A stretch of DNA of 63,746 nt from assembly GCA_946623755.1 (NCBI GenBank), contig CAMORK010000005.1:1-63746 (forward strand), in the 5' to 3' direction. Below the pieces are notes generated by a model that was not told the origin of the DNA, made no database searches, and saw nothing but the letters and a program-made list of their open reading frames with translations. Below are positions 26,741-35,749 of the stretch, piece by piece. The position numbers were made by a program, and so were the translations under genes. Source of the DNA: an uncultured Butyrivibrio sp. Its GTDB lineage: Bacteria > Bacillota > Clostridia > Lachnospirales > Lachnospiraceae. Numbering within the stretch: the first letter of the stretch is position 1; every line of letters begins with the position of its first letter.

Positions 26741-26940
26741 AGATAATGAGGCGAGCAAATGGGGATTAAAAAAGAGATTCTAAGTTTACTTAAGAATCTC
26801 TTTTTTGATTTCCATTTATTCGGCGATAAGACGAAACGAGGAAACATTTATGTTTCCGAGTCTCGCCTCATTATCTATTCTACCTATTCGGCGACAAGAC
26901 GAAACGAGGAAACGCTCGCGTTTCCGAGTCTTGGCTCGTC
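26741..26940. repeat. Structured intergenic repeat, copy C (two modules)
   Basis: The outer arms AGATAATGAGGCGAG (26741-26755) and CTCGCCTCATTATCT (26862-26876) are perfect inverted copies. Inside are a terminator-like hairpin (26767-26806) and, read on the minus strand, TCGGAAACATAAATGTTTCCTC (hairpin 26840-26857). A second module at about 26886-26937 repeats the last part with a different stem (hairpin 26908-26925, GGAAACGC with GCGTTTCC). The TCGGAA...TTCCTC frame links it to the elements at 30219-30375 and 43587-43743. The second module touches the stop codon of the glycosyltransferase gene. Confidence 0.75.
26767..26806. terminator. Long A/T-flanked hairpin inside repeat C
   Basis: AAAAAAGAGATTCT pairs with AGAATCTCTTTTTT over 14 bases, extended by AAGT with ACTT past one bulged base, loop TT. 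It gives a U-run on both strands. It would stop transcription leaving the glycosyltransferase gene before the EAL-HDOD operon. Confidence 0.75.
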
Positions 26941-27847
26941 ACACCGTCTTATCAATGATAAACTTCGGTCTTCCCTTGACCTCATCGTAGATCTTGGAAA
27001 TGTAATAGCCGATGATACCCAGCGCCATCATGATAAAAGAACCTGTAAAGCACTCAAGGATAATAACGGTGGTAAATCCGTCCTGTGCCTTTCCTTCAAA
27101 AAAGGTTACTATCGCTTCAATACTGGCACCCAGTCCAACCACGAAAACAATCAGTCCAAGAATGGTCACTATCTGCATAGGCGCAGATGTAAATGACGTG
27201 ATGTTGGTAAGAGCATATTTGAAAAGAGCTTTGGTACTCCACTTGGAAGTTCCGACCTCTCTCTCCCTTACTTCATATTCAACCTCGGTGGATTTAAAGC
27301 CGATCCAGGATGAAAGAGCTCTGAAGAACGCATTCTTCTCACGCATGTTGAGAAGTACATTCATTGCCTTTCTGTCAAGGAGCTTATAGTCAGATGCTCT
27401 GGACATATCAAAACCTACTGCCTCAGACATGATGCCATAGAAACTCTTGGCCGCAAACCTGTGAAGTCCGCTCTCTCTTCCACGGTCAGACTTAACTCCT
27501 TCAACTATCTCATAACCCTGTTCCCAGAGCCTGTACATCTCGACGATCTTCTCCGGCGGATGCTGAAGATCACAGTCGATCACAACGCAGCAGTCACCCT
27601 TAGCCTCGGATATTCCGGCAAAAATAGCTGACTCTTTGCCGAAGTTCCTGGAAAAGCAAACGCCTCTGACGCAGGGATATTCTTTTGCCTGCTGCTCGAT
27701 CTTTTCCCAGGTCTTGTCCTTGGATCCATCGTTTATAAAGAGCAGTTCATGCTCTATATTCTCCCCGCTTAAAATACCGTTTATAACAGATGCGGTTTGC
27801 GGGATAATTTCTTCTTCATTGTATGCAGGTATAATTACTGAAAGCAC
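26939..27847 (-). CDS. Family 2 glycosyltransferase with C-terminal membrane segments (GtrB/DPM1-like)
   Basis: A 302-residue enzyme. The GT-A domain starts LSVIIPAYNEEEIIPQT and has INDGSKDKTW, CDLQHPPEKI (DxD-like) and the SRASDYKLLDRKAM region. Two membrane segments at about 230-255 and 265-288 follow, the layout of polyprenyl-phosphate sugar transferases such as GtrB. Such enzymes load a sugar on a lipid carrier at the membrane for cell surface glycosylation. The start is GTG, seven bases after GGGGGAG. Divergent from glgC. Confidence 0.88.
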   Translation of the reverse strand: MLSVIIPAYNEEEIIPQTASVINGILSGENIEHELLFINDGSKDKTWEKIEQQAKEYPCVRGVCFSRNFGKESAIFAGISEAKGDCCVVIDCDLQHPPEKIVEMYRLWEQGYEIVEGVKSDRGRESGLHRFAAKSFYGIMSEAVGFDMSRASDYKLLDRKAMNVLLNMREKNAFFRALSSWIGFKSTEVEYEVREREVGTSKWSTKALFKYALTNITSFTSAPMQIVTILGLIVFVVGLGASIEAIVTFFEGKAQDGFTTVIILECFTGSFIMMALGIIGYYISKIYDEVKGRPKFIIDKTV

Positions 27848-27868
27848 CTAAAAGCTCCCCCTTCGTGC

Positions 27869-27897
27869 TTGATTAAAGTCCTCAAGCATTATATCAT
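27869..27897 (+). promoter_or_regulatory. Promoter of glgC-glgD
   Basis: TTGATT (27869-27874), 17-base spacer and TATCAT (27892-27897), 46 bases before the glgC start. It fits a housekeeping sigma promoter; not proven. Confidence 0.5.
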
Positions 27898-27943
27898 AGA
27901 TTATATGGTATTTCTACAAACATCAAGATAGGGGGATCTTCAT

Positions 27944-29086
27944 ATGGCTCAAAACGAAATGTTAGCTATGATCCTGGCGGGTGGACGTGGAAGCAGGCTA
28001 AAAGACCTCACCACGAAGGTAGCTAAGCCAGCAGTTTTCTATGGGGGAAAATATCGTATCATTGATTTCCCTTTAAGTAACTGTGCAAACAGTGGCATCG
28101 ATGTTGTCGGTGTCCTTACACAGTATGAGTCCGTTCTTCTTAACAGTTACGTAGCTCAGGACGGACGTTGGGGTCTCGACTCCAAAGACAGCGGTGTATA
28201 TGTGTTAACTCCTCGCGAGAAGGCTGATCAGGACCTTGATGTCTTTCGCGGAACCGCTGATGCAATTTCTCAGAACATCGATTTTATCGATACTTATGAT
28301 CCGGAGTACCTGCTCATTCTTTCCGGAGATCACATTTACAAAATGAATTATTCCAAGATGCTTGATTATCACAAGCAGATGCACGCTGACGCAACCATTG
28401 CTGTCCGCGGTGTTCCAATGCGTGAAGCAAGTCGTTTTGGAATCATGAATACAGACGGCAAGGGCCGCATAATAGAATTTGAAGAAAAGCCCGCCAAACC
28501 CAAGAGCAATTTAGCTTCTATGGGTATCTATATCTTCAGCTGGAAACTTCTTCGCAAAATGCTTGTTGAGGATATGAAGAATCCGGATTCCGATCACGAT
28601 TTTGGAAAAGATATTATTCCAAGAATGCTGAATGAGAAGAGAGGTCTTTTCGCATACGAATTTAAGGGCTATTGGAAGGATGTTGGAACCATCGACTCCC
28701 TCTGGGAAGCAAATATGGACCTTCTTGATTCCAAGAACTCTCTTAACTTAAACGACTCATCATGGCTTATCTACACAGAAGATGTATCTACTCTTCCACA
28801 GTATATAGGCAAAGAAGCCAAGATCAAAAAAGCATATATCACACAGGGCGTACGTGTAGAGGGAAGTGTTACAAACTCAGTTCTCTTTACAGGTGCAGTT
28901 GTAGGCAAGGGCGCCAAGATCATTGATTCGGTTCTCATGCCGGGTGTTGTTGTAGAAGAAGGAGCAACAGTCACAAGGGCACTGGTTGCTGAGAATATAC
29001 ACATTGGCAAGAAGGCCAGAGTTGGTTCCAAAAACAGTGAAAACATCGAACTTGTTGCTAAAAACGTGAAAGGAGGTACAAAGTAA
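27944..29086 (+). CDS. glgC: Glucose-1-phosphate adenylyltransferase catalytic subunit
   Basis: A 380-residue enzyme making ADP-glucose from ATP and glucose-1-phosphate, the first step of glycogen synthesis. It has [15 protein letters not shown], the [16 protein letters not shown] motif, [13 protein letters not shown] (the catalytic Asp), [10 protein letters not shown] and a C-terminal left-handed beta-helix with hexapeptide-like repeats ([19 protein letters not shown] in part). AGGGGG precedes ATG. The stop overlaps the glgD start (TAATG), so both subunits are made together. Confidence 0.95.
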   Translation: MAQNEMLAMILAGGRGSRLKDLTTKVAKPAVFYGGKYRIIDFPLSNCANSGIDVVGVLTQYESVLLNSYVAQDGRWGLDSKDSGVYVLTPREKADQDLDVFRGTADAISQNIDFIDTYDPEYLLILSGDHIYKMNYSKMLDYHKQMHADATIAVRGVPMREASRFGIMNTDGKGRIIEFEEKPAKPKSNLASMGIYIFSWKLLRKMLVEDMKNPDSDHDFGKDIIPRMLNEKRGLFAYEFKGYWKDVGTIDSLWEANMDLLDSKNSLNLNDSSWLIYTEDVSTLPQYIGKEAKIKKAYITQGVRVEGSVTNSVLFTGAVVGKGAKIIDSVLMPGVVVEEGATVTRALVAENIHIGKKARVGSKNSENIELVAKNVKGGTK

Positions 29087-30204
29087 TGGCAGTTAAAGCT
29101 TTTGGTATAGTATCCTCCGCAGATAACACCATTCATGTTGAGGGTCTTCACGATTACCGCCCCATCGGCGCATTTTCATTCCTCGGAAGATTTCGTGTTA
29201 TAGACTTCCCAATCTCAAATATGAGCAACAGTGACATCAACCGTATTCAGGTGTATGTACGCTCAAGGCCCAGATCCATTGCAGAGCATGTAGGCAGCGG
29301 AAGACATTACAACATCAACTCAAAGAGAGGTAAGATACAGCTCCTCTTCTCTCAGAACTCGTTCTCCCGCTCCATTTACAACAATGATATCTCCGCTTAC
29401 ATGGAAAATCTTGATATCATTCAGCGTATGCATCAGGATTATGTTATCATTGCTCCCAGCTACATGGTCTACAAACAGGATTACAGACAGCTCCTTGACG
29501 CACACGTTGCTTCAGGCGCAGATGTTACCCTTCTTTACCATAAGGTTGATAACGCAAGAGAATATTTCAAAAACTGTCACACCGTTTCCGTAAACAGGCA
29601 AAAGGGTGTCCAGTCCATAGACAAGAACCTGGGAACAGCCAATTCAAGAAACATATTCATGGACACTTACTGCATGAAGAGAGATGTTTTTGTAGAACTT
29701 GTCAAGTCCGCCAGCTGGATGTCCTCCATGTATACTCTTGCCGATATCGTCAACCTCAAGTGCAAGGATATGGATATCAGAGCATTCCAGCACAGAGGAT
29801 ATTTTGCTACTCTCACCAGTTTGGAAGACTACTTCAATGCATCAATGGAACTTCTGGACTATGACAAAGCTCATGACCTGTTCCGTCCGGAGTGGCCTAT
29901 CTACACAAGGACTACCGATGCATGTCCTACACAGTATTTTGAGAGTGCCAAGGTAACAAACTCCTTTGTAAGTAACGGATGTCTCATTGAAGGAAATATC
30001 GAAAACTCCATCATAGGACGTAGTGTTGTCATCAAGAAAGATGCAGTCATCAAGAACTCCATCATCATGGCATATTCCACAATTGAGGAGGGAGTTCATA
30101 TTGAAAATACCATCGTTGATAAATGGGCTCACATCATACACGCCAAGAATATAAGAGGCGAGATCGATGCTCCGCAGTATATCAAGAGACAGGATACTTT
30201 ATAA
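29086..30204 (+). CDS. glgD: GlgD, regulatory partner of glucose-1-phosphate adenylyltransferase
   Basis: A 372-residue GlgC paralogue that keeps the fold (GAFSFLGRFRVIDFPISNMS, APSYMVYKQDY, C-terminal beta-helix IENSIIGRSVVIKKDAVIK) but has lost the nucleotide-binding GGxGxRL motif: the N-terminus reads FGIVSSADNTIH, and the GDH catalytic position reads APSY. This matches the Firmicute GlgD, which forms a heteromeric enzyme with GlgC and raises its activity. Starts one base into the glgC stop. Confidence 0.94.
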   Translation: MAVKAFGIVSSADNTIHVEGLHDYRPIGAFSFLGRFRVIDFPISNMSNSDINRIQVYVRSRPRSIAEHVGSGRHYNINSKRGKIQLLFSQNSFSRSIYNNDISAYMENLDIIQRMHQDYVIIAPSYMVYKQDYRQLLDAHVASGADVTLLYHKVDNAREYFKNCHTVSVNRQKGVQSIDKNLGTANSRNIFMDTYCMKRDVFVELVKSASWMSSMYTLADIVNLKCKDMDIRAFQHRGYFATLTSLEDYFNASMELLDYDKAHDLFRPEWPIYTRTTDACPTQYFESAKVTNSFVSNGCLIEGNIENSIIGRSVVIKKDAVIKNSIIMAYSTIEEGVHIENTIVDKWAHIIHAKNIRGEIDAPQYIKRQDTL

Positions 30205-30218
30205 ATATATACGGATTC

Positions 30219-30375
30219 AGTGATAACGGATTGCTCCACTTCGTTCTCGCAATCCGACGGACATTCGGAAATCGTGCTACGCACTTTTTTCCTCATATCC
30301 GTTATCGTCATAAAGTCAAAAAAGAGCGTACATGCAAGCATGTACGCTCTTTCTGACTTTCGACTCATTATCACT
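30219..30375. repeat. Structured intergenic repeat, copy A
   Basis: Outer arms AGTGATAA (30219-30226) and TTATCACT (30368-30375). Inside: GATAACGGAT pairs with ATCCGTTATC (30222-30231 with 30297-30306); hairpin 1 GGATTGC/GCAATCC (30228-30255); hairpin 2 GGAA..GTGC-TAC-GCAC..TTCC (30267-30292); hairpin 3 with a perfect 15-pair stem and AA loop (30321-30352). Hairpin 3 with the adjoining AAAGTC/GACTTT can also end transcription of glgD and of the chemoreceptor gene, which converge here. The right arm overlaps the chemoreceptor stop. Confidence 0.8.
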
Positions 30376-32440
30376 TAAGTTTAAATTTACCAACAATTTC
30401 CTTCAGTGTTCCTGCGATCTCTTCCTGCTTGCCGGACATGTCGTTTACGTTGGAAACAACATCTGCAGCTGCCATTACGGAATCGTTTACTCTGCTTGAG
30501 AGATCTGCTGTATCCTGTGTTGACTCTGCAATATTCTGGATAGCCTTTGATACTTCTTCCATAGCTGCTCTGATGTTCTCAACCATCTGAGCGATATTCT
30601 CCGAAGATCCGCCGAAGGAATCAGCATCATCACCATACTGTTTAGCTACATTTACGAAGTTATCGTAATCAGGTGTAACGGTCTCTTTAATAAACTCGAG
30701 AAGTTCTCCTGAAGAATTTGACAGAGTTCCAAAAGCTTCCTGAACGCCGTCGATTGTATCTCTGATCTGTTCTACAGCTTCGGATGTGGAGCTTGCAAGC
30801 TTGTTGATCTCGGAAGCAACTACCGCAAATCCCTTACCGGCATCTCCTGCTCTTGCAGCCTCAATACTTGCATTGAGTGAAAGGAGGTTGATCTGGTCTG
30901 CGATCTCAGCGATCGTATCAGCAAGTGTTCCGATCTGATCAACAACCTTGGCTTTTTCATTGGCATCGGCAAGATCTGCCTCTCTCTGTTCTGCAATACT
31001 GATGGCATTATCATAAGCCTGCTTGGACTGTCTCTCGATATCTCTTGCTCTTGCCTTAATATCTGCGGCCTCAGCACTTGTCTTTTCTGTCTCACCTGCC
31101 AGCTGATGAACTGATGCATTAACTTCTTCAACAGAAGCATTAACCTCCTCGGTTGCTGCACCGGAGGACATCATAGCGTCATTTACACCGGAGATGTTAC
31201 CCTGAATACTGTTGAACTGATTCTGAAGTTCACTGGCCATACTAGCAAGACCTGAAGATGTCTCTGATACCTGTTCGGATCCGTCTGAGATTTTGCTGAT
31301 AACATCACGGTTACTCTCAAACATGTTGTTGAGTGAATCAGACATCTGTCCCAGTTCGTCTCCGCTCTTACTCTTGATCTTGTTAACGGTAAAGTCACCG
31401 CTTGCAAGAGATCCTGCAAAAGTCTTAACGCTATTGATACTCTTGGAAATGCTCTGTACAAATGCCCATATAATAACAGCACCTACCAAAAGAGCTATGA
31501 TACAGATTATTGTCAGTTTTAGTCCTGCAGCCTGAACCGGTTCTTCCAGTTCTTCTATATTCATTCGGATAATAAGTTTCCAGTTAACATCAGGGATAGT
31601 AACAAATGTAAGAAGTATATTCTTGCCGTTCTCCATAAAGGCGCCCATCTGAGGAGAAGTAGAATCTCTTGTCATGATCTCCTGTCCCATAGATGCAAGG
31701 GCAGGGTTATCATCATTGGTGATAAGTACACCATTCTCCACCTTGGCGGAATCGCTGCAATACAGATAAGTACCTTTAGAATCAAGCAGTAAAGCTGTTC
31801 CTGTTTTACCAACCTTAATATCGGATATCATTCCATCGATATCGGCCAGTGACATATCAACTGTAACACAGCCCACATATGTACCATTGTCATAGATGGG
31901 AGCTGAACAACTGGCCATAACCGTACCGGATGTCGGATCATAGTATGGGTCTGTGATCATTGCCTGACCCTCTGAAAGAGATTTAGCATTCAGATAATAT
32001 TCCTGATTAAAGTAGTCGTACTCAGCATTACTGTAATCATAGGTCTCAACTATTGTGCTGCCGTCTTTATACCAGTATGGCCCAACATACATTTCCTTCT
32101 CATCAAACACATAAGGTTCAAACCAGATTCCTGAACCAAGTACCGAATCATTATTGGTAATGATCTTATTAATAGTGCCCTTATAGTTATCCATTGTCAC
32201 AAACTTATATGACGTTGATATCATCTGGGCAATATCAACACAGGAGGTCTTTATGATCTTCAGCTTACCGTCAACAATGTTCGCGTTAGCTATAACAGTC
32301 TCGTTCATTGTCTCAGTATTCATTGACTGCATTGTATCAGAAATCTGATTAGCTGCGACTTTGGTAAGTATCACCATGGCTATAGCCATAACTGGCAGGA
32401 TACAAAGAAGCATTTTTGCACGTAGGCTCATTTTTTTCAT
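30371..32440 (-). CDS. Methyl-accepting chemotaxis protein with Cache sensor
   Basis: A 689-residue chemoreceptor: membrane segment near 9-29, a long extracellular dCache-type sensor ([31 protein letters not shown] [20 protein letters not shown] in part), second membrane segment near 308-330, HAMP, then the signalling domain with the highly conserved tip [20 protein letters not shown]. It would signal to CheA through CheW, which are not in this window. AAGGGG precedes ATG. Divergent from a second chemoreceptor gene. Confidence 0.95.
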   Translation of the reverse strand: MKKMSLRAKMLLCILPVMAIAMVILTKVAANQISDTMQSMNTETMNETVIANANIVDGKLKIIKTSCVDIAQMISTSYKFVTMDNYKGTINKIITNNDSVLGSGIWFEPYVFDEKEMYVGPYWYKDGSTIVETYDYSNAEYDYFNQEYYLNAKSLSEGQAMITDPYYDPTSGTVMASCSAPIYDNGTYVGCVTVDMSLADIDGMISDIKVGKTGTALLLDSKGTYLYCSDSAKVENGVLITNDDNPALASMGQEIMTRDSTSPQMGAFMENGKNILLTFVTIPDVNWKLIIRMNIEELEEPVQAAGLKLTIICIIALLVGAVIIWAFVQSISKSINSVKTFAGSLASGDFTVNKIKSKSGDELGQMSDSLNNMFESNRDVISKISDGSEQVSETSSGLASMASELQNQFNSIQGNISGVNDAMMSSGAATEEVNASVEEVNASVHQLAGETEKTSAEAADIKARARDIERQSKQAYDNAISIAEQREADLADANEKAKVVDQIGTLADTIAEIADQINLLSLNASIEAARAGDAGKGFAVVASEINKLASSTSEAVEQIRDTIDGVQEAFGTLSNSSGELLEFIKETVTPDYDNFVNVAKQYGDDADSFGGSSENIAQMVENIRAAMEEVSKAIQNIAESTQDTADLSSRVNDSVMAAADVVSNVNDMSGKQEEIAGTLKEIVGKFKLK

Positions 32441-32474
32441 CTGTCTACCCCTTTTCTTAAATGGAATTTGGTTT

Positions 32475-32494
32475 TTAACACCATTTTAATTGTA
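32475..32494 (-). promoter_or_regulatory. -10 region of the minus-strand chemoreceptor gene
   Basis: The minus strand reads TACAATTAAAATGGTGTTAA. TACAAT is a -10 candidate with no convincing -35. The whole 20-base stretch matches 17 of 20 positions of the plus-strand sequence at 32601-32620, suggesting a shared control site for the divergent chemoreceptors. Confidence 0.5.
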
Positions 32495-32576
32495 CTATAT
32501 TACGAATATATTATCCTCTAAAAAAAGTATAAAAAGTATTAAAATGCAGTTTTTTATCAATTTTTAATAAACGTTT

Positions 32577-32620
32577 TTGCGTAACCAATTCCCCCTATGT
32601 TAGAATTAAAGTGGTGTTTA
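32577..32620 (+). promoter_or_regulatory. Promoter of the plus-strand chemoreceptor gene
   Basis: TTGCGT (32577-32582), 18-base spacer, TAGAAT (32601-32606). The -10 and following bases read TAGAATTAAAGTGGTGTTTA, the partner of the sequence at 32475-32494 on the other strand. Confidence 0.5.
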
Positions 32621-32648
32621 ATACGACTAATTTTATGGAGAATATGAT

Positions 32649-34103
32649 ATGAATGCTGAACAATTCAAAAGAGCCAACAATAACAGTTTTTTTGTGTGCA
32701 TTGTTATACTGGGCAGTGGGCTTATACTGACCCTTATAAAAATGTTTACGCAGGGTGTTACTCCCGGAAGAATTGCTATCATCATAGCCGCAGTGATCGG
32801 TGGTACCATGATAGCTGCCGGCAATTTCAAATTCCCAACCATCAAAAGAGGGTCGGTTTTACTGATGCTTGGAGCCACTTTTTTTTACTTTGTTCTGCTT
32901 ATAGCCGAGGATGACCTTATATACTTTGCCTTTGGTCTTCCAATCCTTATCTGCTCCATAACCTATCTGAATGTTAAGCTCTGTAAATATGGTATAGGAG
33001 CCATAACCCTGTCCTTTATCATTACCTGCATAAAGATTTTTGTGACCACCGGCTCACTGGAAGAAGCTCTTTTACCCGCTGCCATTACTCTCGCGCTGGC
33101 TTTCATAGCATGTCTCTGCACGGTTACACTTCTTACCATGTTCAATACGGAAAACAATGCTGTTATAAGCGACAACGCTGACAGGACTCTTCAGGCAGGA
33201 AATGCCATGGCTGATATCGCCAATACAATAACGGATCTCTTCAATGATTCTCAGGAGGACATGGCTGCTCTTCAGGAGATAATGGGGTCACAGCACTCCG
33301 GAATGAAGGATATTGCCAGCAGCATGGAGAGCACAGCTCAGGCTATAACGGGTCAGGCTGAAAAGGTTCAGCAAATCCAGGAAGAGACAGAGACCACAGA
33401 GCAGCACAGAAAAGAGATGACAAAGGCCTCAGAGAATGCCCAGAAGACTGTTCAGGAAGGCGTACAGGTTATAAACGAGCTCAAGGCCAAATCCCAGAAT
33501 GTTGCTCAGACCAGTCAGGTTACGGTTGAAACAACACAGGCCGTGATCAATAAGGTTGAAGAAGTTCAGAAGATCGTAGGAACTATTCTTTCTATATCAA
33601 AGCAAACCAATCTTCTTGCCCTCAATGCAAGCATCGAGGCAGCAAGAGCCGGGGATGCGGGTAAAGGCTTTGCCGTTGTTGCCAACGATGTAAGAGAACT
33701 TGCTGCCGAGACAAACGACGCTTCCACAGAGATCACCAATATCATCAATGAACTCACCGAAGATGTTCAGAAGGCCATGGCCAGCATAGATGACACTGTC
33801 GCTTCCGTATCCGAGCAAAATGAAATGATAGAGACCGTGGGCGAAAACTTTGATTCCATCAACGACAATGTATCGGAGATGCTGGTTCGCTTCAGCGAGA
33901 TCGGAAGAGGCATGCAATCCATTGTATCTTCCACCACAGAGATCAGTGACAGTATTTCAAATCTCTCGGCCACCAGTCAGGAAGTTGCATCTCTTTCAAA
34001 TCAGGGCCTGGAGTCCTCTGACAGAGCCGTAGAAAAATTTGATGCTTTCAAGAGTGTACTGGATCAGATCATACAGCAGGCAAATAAGCTAAAAGACATG
34101 TAG
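32649..34103 (+). CDS. Methyl-accepting chemotaxis protein without extracellular sensor
   Basis: A 484-residue chemoreceptor with five or six membrane segments in residues 15-165 and almost no extracellular loop, no HAMP, then a cytoplasmic signalling domain with [20 protein letters not shown] at the tip. Such receptors may sense membrane state, energy or an integral membrane partner (inference). TGGAG lies ahead of the ATG. Shares a divergent promoter region with the chemoreceptor at 30371-32440. Confidence 0.92.
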   Translation: MNAEQFKRANNNSFFVCIVILGSGLILTLIKMFTQGVTPGRIAIIIAAVIGGTMIAAGNFKFPTIKRGSVLLMLGATFFYFVLLIAEDDLIYFAFGLPILICSITYLNVKLCKYGIGAITLSFIITCIKIFVTTGSLEEALLPAAITLALAFIACLCTVTLLTMFNTENNAVISDNADRTLQAGNAMADIANTITDLFNDSQEDMAALQEIMGSQHSGMKDIASSMESTAQAITGQAEKVQQIQEETETTEQHRKEMTKASENAQKTVQEGVQVINELKAKSQNVAQTSQVTVETTQAVINKVEEVQKIVGTILSISKQTNLLALNASIEAARAGDAGKGFAVVANDVRELAAETNDASTEITNIINELTEDVQKAMASIDDTVASVSEQNEMIETVGENFDSINDNVSEMLVRFSEIGRGMQSIVSSTTEISDSISNLSATSQEVASLSNQGLESSDRAVEKFDAFKSVLDQIIQQANKLKDM

Positions 34104-34187
34104 ACAGGGGGATGACGAAATCATAATTCATAAATTTTTCTAAAATTTCGCACAAAAGCCTTAACTTGGCAGATATATATACGATAT

Positions 34188-34224
34188 AATACTCAGTAGC
34201 AGGAAATATCTGCTACTGAGTATT
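34188..34224 (+). terminator. Strong hairpin followed by T-run
   Basis: AATACTCAGTAGCAG (34188-34202) and CTGCTACTGAGTATT (34210-34224) pair over 15 bases with a seven-base loop and a following TTTA. It may end the chemoreceptor message. However a TATAAT at 34185-34190 overlaps its left side, so a transcript for the next small gene may begin with this hairpin. Confidence 0.7.
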
Positions 34225-34249
34225 TTTACAATTTAGGAAAGGAGGAAAA

Positions 34250-34429
34250 ATGTGTATGACAGCTACATGTGATGCAAAAATGGAAGTAATTGACTGCATT
34301 CTTCATGATTGCGAAAATGAGTATTATCCTGATCCTGAAAGAGTAGCTCATATTACCGGTTTACCATTGGGGGTTGTTTTTGATTTACTTATCGAACTTA
34401 AAAACCAAGGTCGTCTCGGCAAGCGCTGA
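34250..34429 (+). CDS. Small winged-helix-like protein (59 residues)
   Basis: A 59-codon frame starting MCMTATCDAKMEVIDCILHD. The second half (DPERVAHITGLPLGVVFDLL, then IELKNQGRLGKR) looks like a helix-turn-helix with a short wing, so DNA binding is possible. Three of its four Cys are in the first 16 residues. GGAGG five bases before ATG is strong, and a terminator follows at 34472. Not recognised as a named family. It probably forms a separate short transcript. Confidence 0.75.
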   Translation: MCMTATCDAKMEVIDCILHDCENEYYPDPERVAHITGLPLGVVFDLLIELKNQGRLGKR

Positions 34430-34471
34430 TAATCAGATAGGAGAATCTTATGGAAATCACGCAGCAGCATT

Positions 34472-34505
34472 AAAGGTCCTGGGCTTTATTAAGCACAGGA
34501 CCTTT
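34472..34505 (+). terminator. Intrinsic terminator after the small winged-helix gene
   Basis: AAAGGTCCTG (34472-34481) pairs with CAGGACCTTT (34496-34505), with an inner GCTT/AAGC stem around a TATT loop, then TATTTTG. Clear rho-independent structure. Confidence 0.85.
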
Positions 34506-34528
34506 TATTTTGCAATTATTAACCCTTT

Positions 34529-34780
34529 TTAGAGCATTTCCACAGGCTCATGTGTAAAGTCTGCTTTGCCGTCTTCATAAAGCTTTCTGACAAATTCTAT
34601 TGCTCTTGAACCCGATTCCTCAATCGGAACATTCTGGCTGTATATATATTTAATGTGATCACCGCCCACAAGTGTAAAGTCGATCTCTGTGCCGGAAATC
34701 TGTCCATCTCCAAAATCCAGCGGCTTAACTTCCACATTTTCAACTTCCTTAACAATTCCTTCGCCGAAAAGTACTCTCAT
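34529..34780 (-). CDS. Hypothetical protein (83 residues)
   Basis: An 83-residue acidic protein, MRVLFGEGIVKEVENVEVKP at the start and ending FTHEPVEML. It looks like a small all-beta fold with a C-terminal helix; no membrane segment. I do not recognise it. An in-frame start 48 bases upstream is open, but AAGGAGG eight bases before the ATG at 34780 decides. Downstream, the plus-strand terminator at 34472-34505 converges on it. Confidence 0.7.
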   Translation of the reverse strand: MRVLFGEGIVKEVENVEVKPLDFGDGQISGTEIDFTLVGGDHIKYIYSQNVPIEESGSRAIEFVRKLYEDGKADFTHEPVEML

Positions 34781-34853
34781 TTGTAACCCTCCTTGTAGAT
34801 TAAGTTGACATATACTATATTTTATCACTCTTTTGATGTAATTGCGATAGTCT

Positions 34854-34881
34854 TTGTAATTTGTGTCTAATGTGGTATACT
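34854..34881 (+). promoter_or_regulatory. Promoter of the lipoprotein gene
   Basis: TTGTAA (34854-34859), 16-base spacer, TATACT (34876-34881), 53 bases before the lipoprotein start. Confidence 0.5.
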
Positions 34882-34934
34882 AACTCCTGTATTTATTACA
34901 TTTAAAGTAATATTTTCTTAGTGCAAGGAGTAAT

Positions 34935-35696
34935 ATGTTTACAATAAAAAAACCTGCCATGCTTGGCATGGCTTTTATATTATCACTATCTATTCTTACA
35001 GGCTGTTCTTCACAGGACAAGAGCGCAGCCAAAGAAGCTGCTGTAGGCTTTATGGAAGCTGTTAAGACAGGGGATTCTAACGGCATCAACACCTACTCTT
35101 CCTCAGAGGTTTCCACAGGCTCTTTTGTATCTCTTTTTGACAAGGATTATCTTAAAGAGGACCTGACTTCCAAGCTTGGCAATCCTGAGCTTAATGAAGA
35201 GACCACATCCAAGCTCGACGAACTCGGCAGCATGTATTCCACTCTAATGGAAGAATATCAGATCACAGAAGTTGCTCTTAATAATGACGGATCAGCAACT
35301 GCTTACGTCACAATGAAGACAAGCTTTCCCTTTGATGTTATTACAAGCCAGGAGACACAGGACAAGTTCTCTGCAGCTTCTGAGGAATATAACAACACCA
35401 GTCAGGCTGAGCTTCTCAAGATCACCGAAGAGCAGGGACAGGATGCAGCTCTGGCCAAGGCATACAACGACCTGATCCTCATTGCTGTTAATGTATATGA
35501 AGAGGCTATCGAGTCATCAGACCCTGTATCCTATCTTATCGCCCTTAACCTTGATAAGAATGACGAAACCGGGACCTGGTATGTTTCATCTATCCAGAGC
35601 TATGACAGCTCCATAGCAGGTACAGGTGCTCCGGCAACAGACACGGATACATCAGCAACAGAGAGTTCTTCCTCTAATTCATCAACAAATAATTGA
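34935..35696 (+). CDS. Secreted lipoprotein of unknown function
   Basis: A 253-residue lipoprotein. The signal AMLGMAFILSLSILTGC ends in a lipobox with Cys24. A mature helical/beta domain follows that resembles the DUF5105/DUF4878 type of NTF2-like lipoproteins (KEAAVGFMEAVKTGDSNGI; AYVTMKTSFPFDV), and the C-terminus is a Ser/Thr-rich tail. It would be anchored outside the membrane. Function unknown. It stands alone between its own promoter and terminator. Confidence 0.8.
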   Translation: MFTIKKPAMLGMAFILSLSILTGCSSQDKSAAKEAAVGFMEAVKTGDSNGINTYSSSEVSTGSFVSLFDKDYLKEDLTSKLGNPELNEETTSKLDELGSMYSTLMEEYQITEVALNNDGSATAYVTMKTSFPFDVITSQETQDKFSAASEEYNNTSQAELLKITEEQGQDAALAKAYNDLILIAVNVYEEAIESSDPVSYLIALNLDKNDETGTWYVSSIQSYDSSIAGTGAPATDTDTSATESSSSNSSTNN

Positions 35697-35705
35697 ATGC
35701 ATAAT

Positions 35706-35733
35706 ATGAGCCGGTTCAATCGAACCGGCTCAT
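35706..35733 (+). terminator. Intrinsic terminator of the lipoprotein gene
   Basis: ATGAGCCGGTTC (35706-35717) pairs with GAACCGGCTCAT (35722-35733), loop AATC, followed by TTTTATTTTGG. Ten bases after the stop codon. Confidence 0.9.
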
Positions 35734-35749
35734 TTTTATTTTGGTTTAA

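Noticed and set aside
26886..26940. Two similar modules 68 bases apart could hint at a CRISPR array
   Set aside because: Only two units, each palindromic inside, with no equal-length unrelated spacers and no cas genes nearby.
34450..34473. Seven-codon frame (MEITQQH) with a good ribosome site before the terminator at 34472
   Set aside because: Too short to judge; its stop runs into the terminator stem. It may be chance, so it is noted but not listed as a gene.
35706..35733. GGTTCAATCGAACC looks like part of a tRNA T-arm
   Set aside because: It is a perfect hairpin with a T-run and no tRNA arms around it; it is a terminator.
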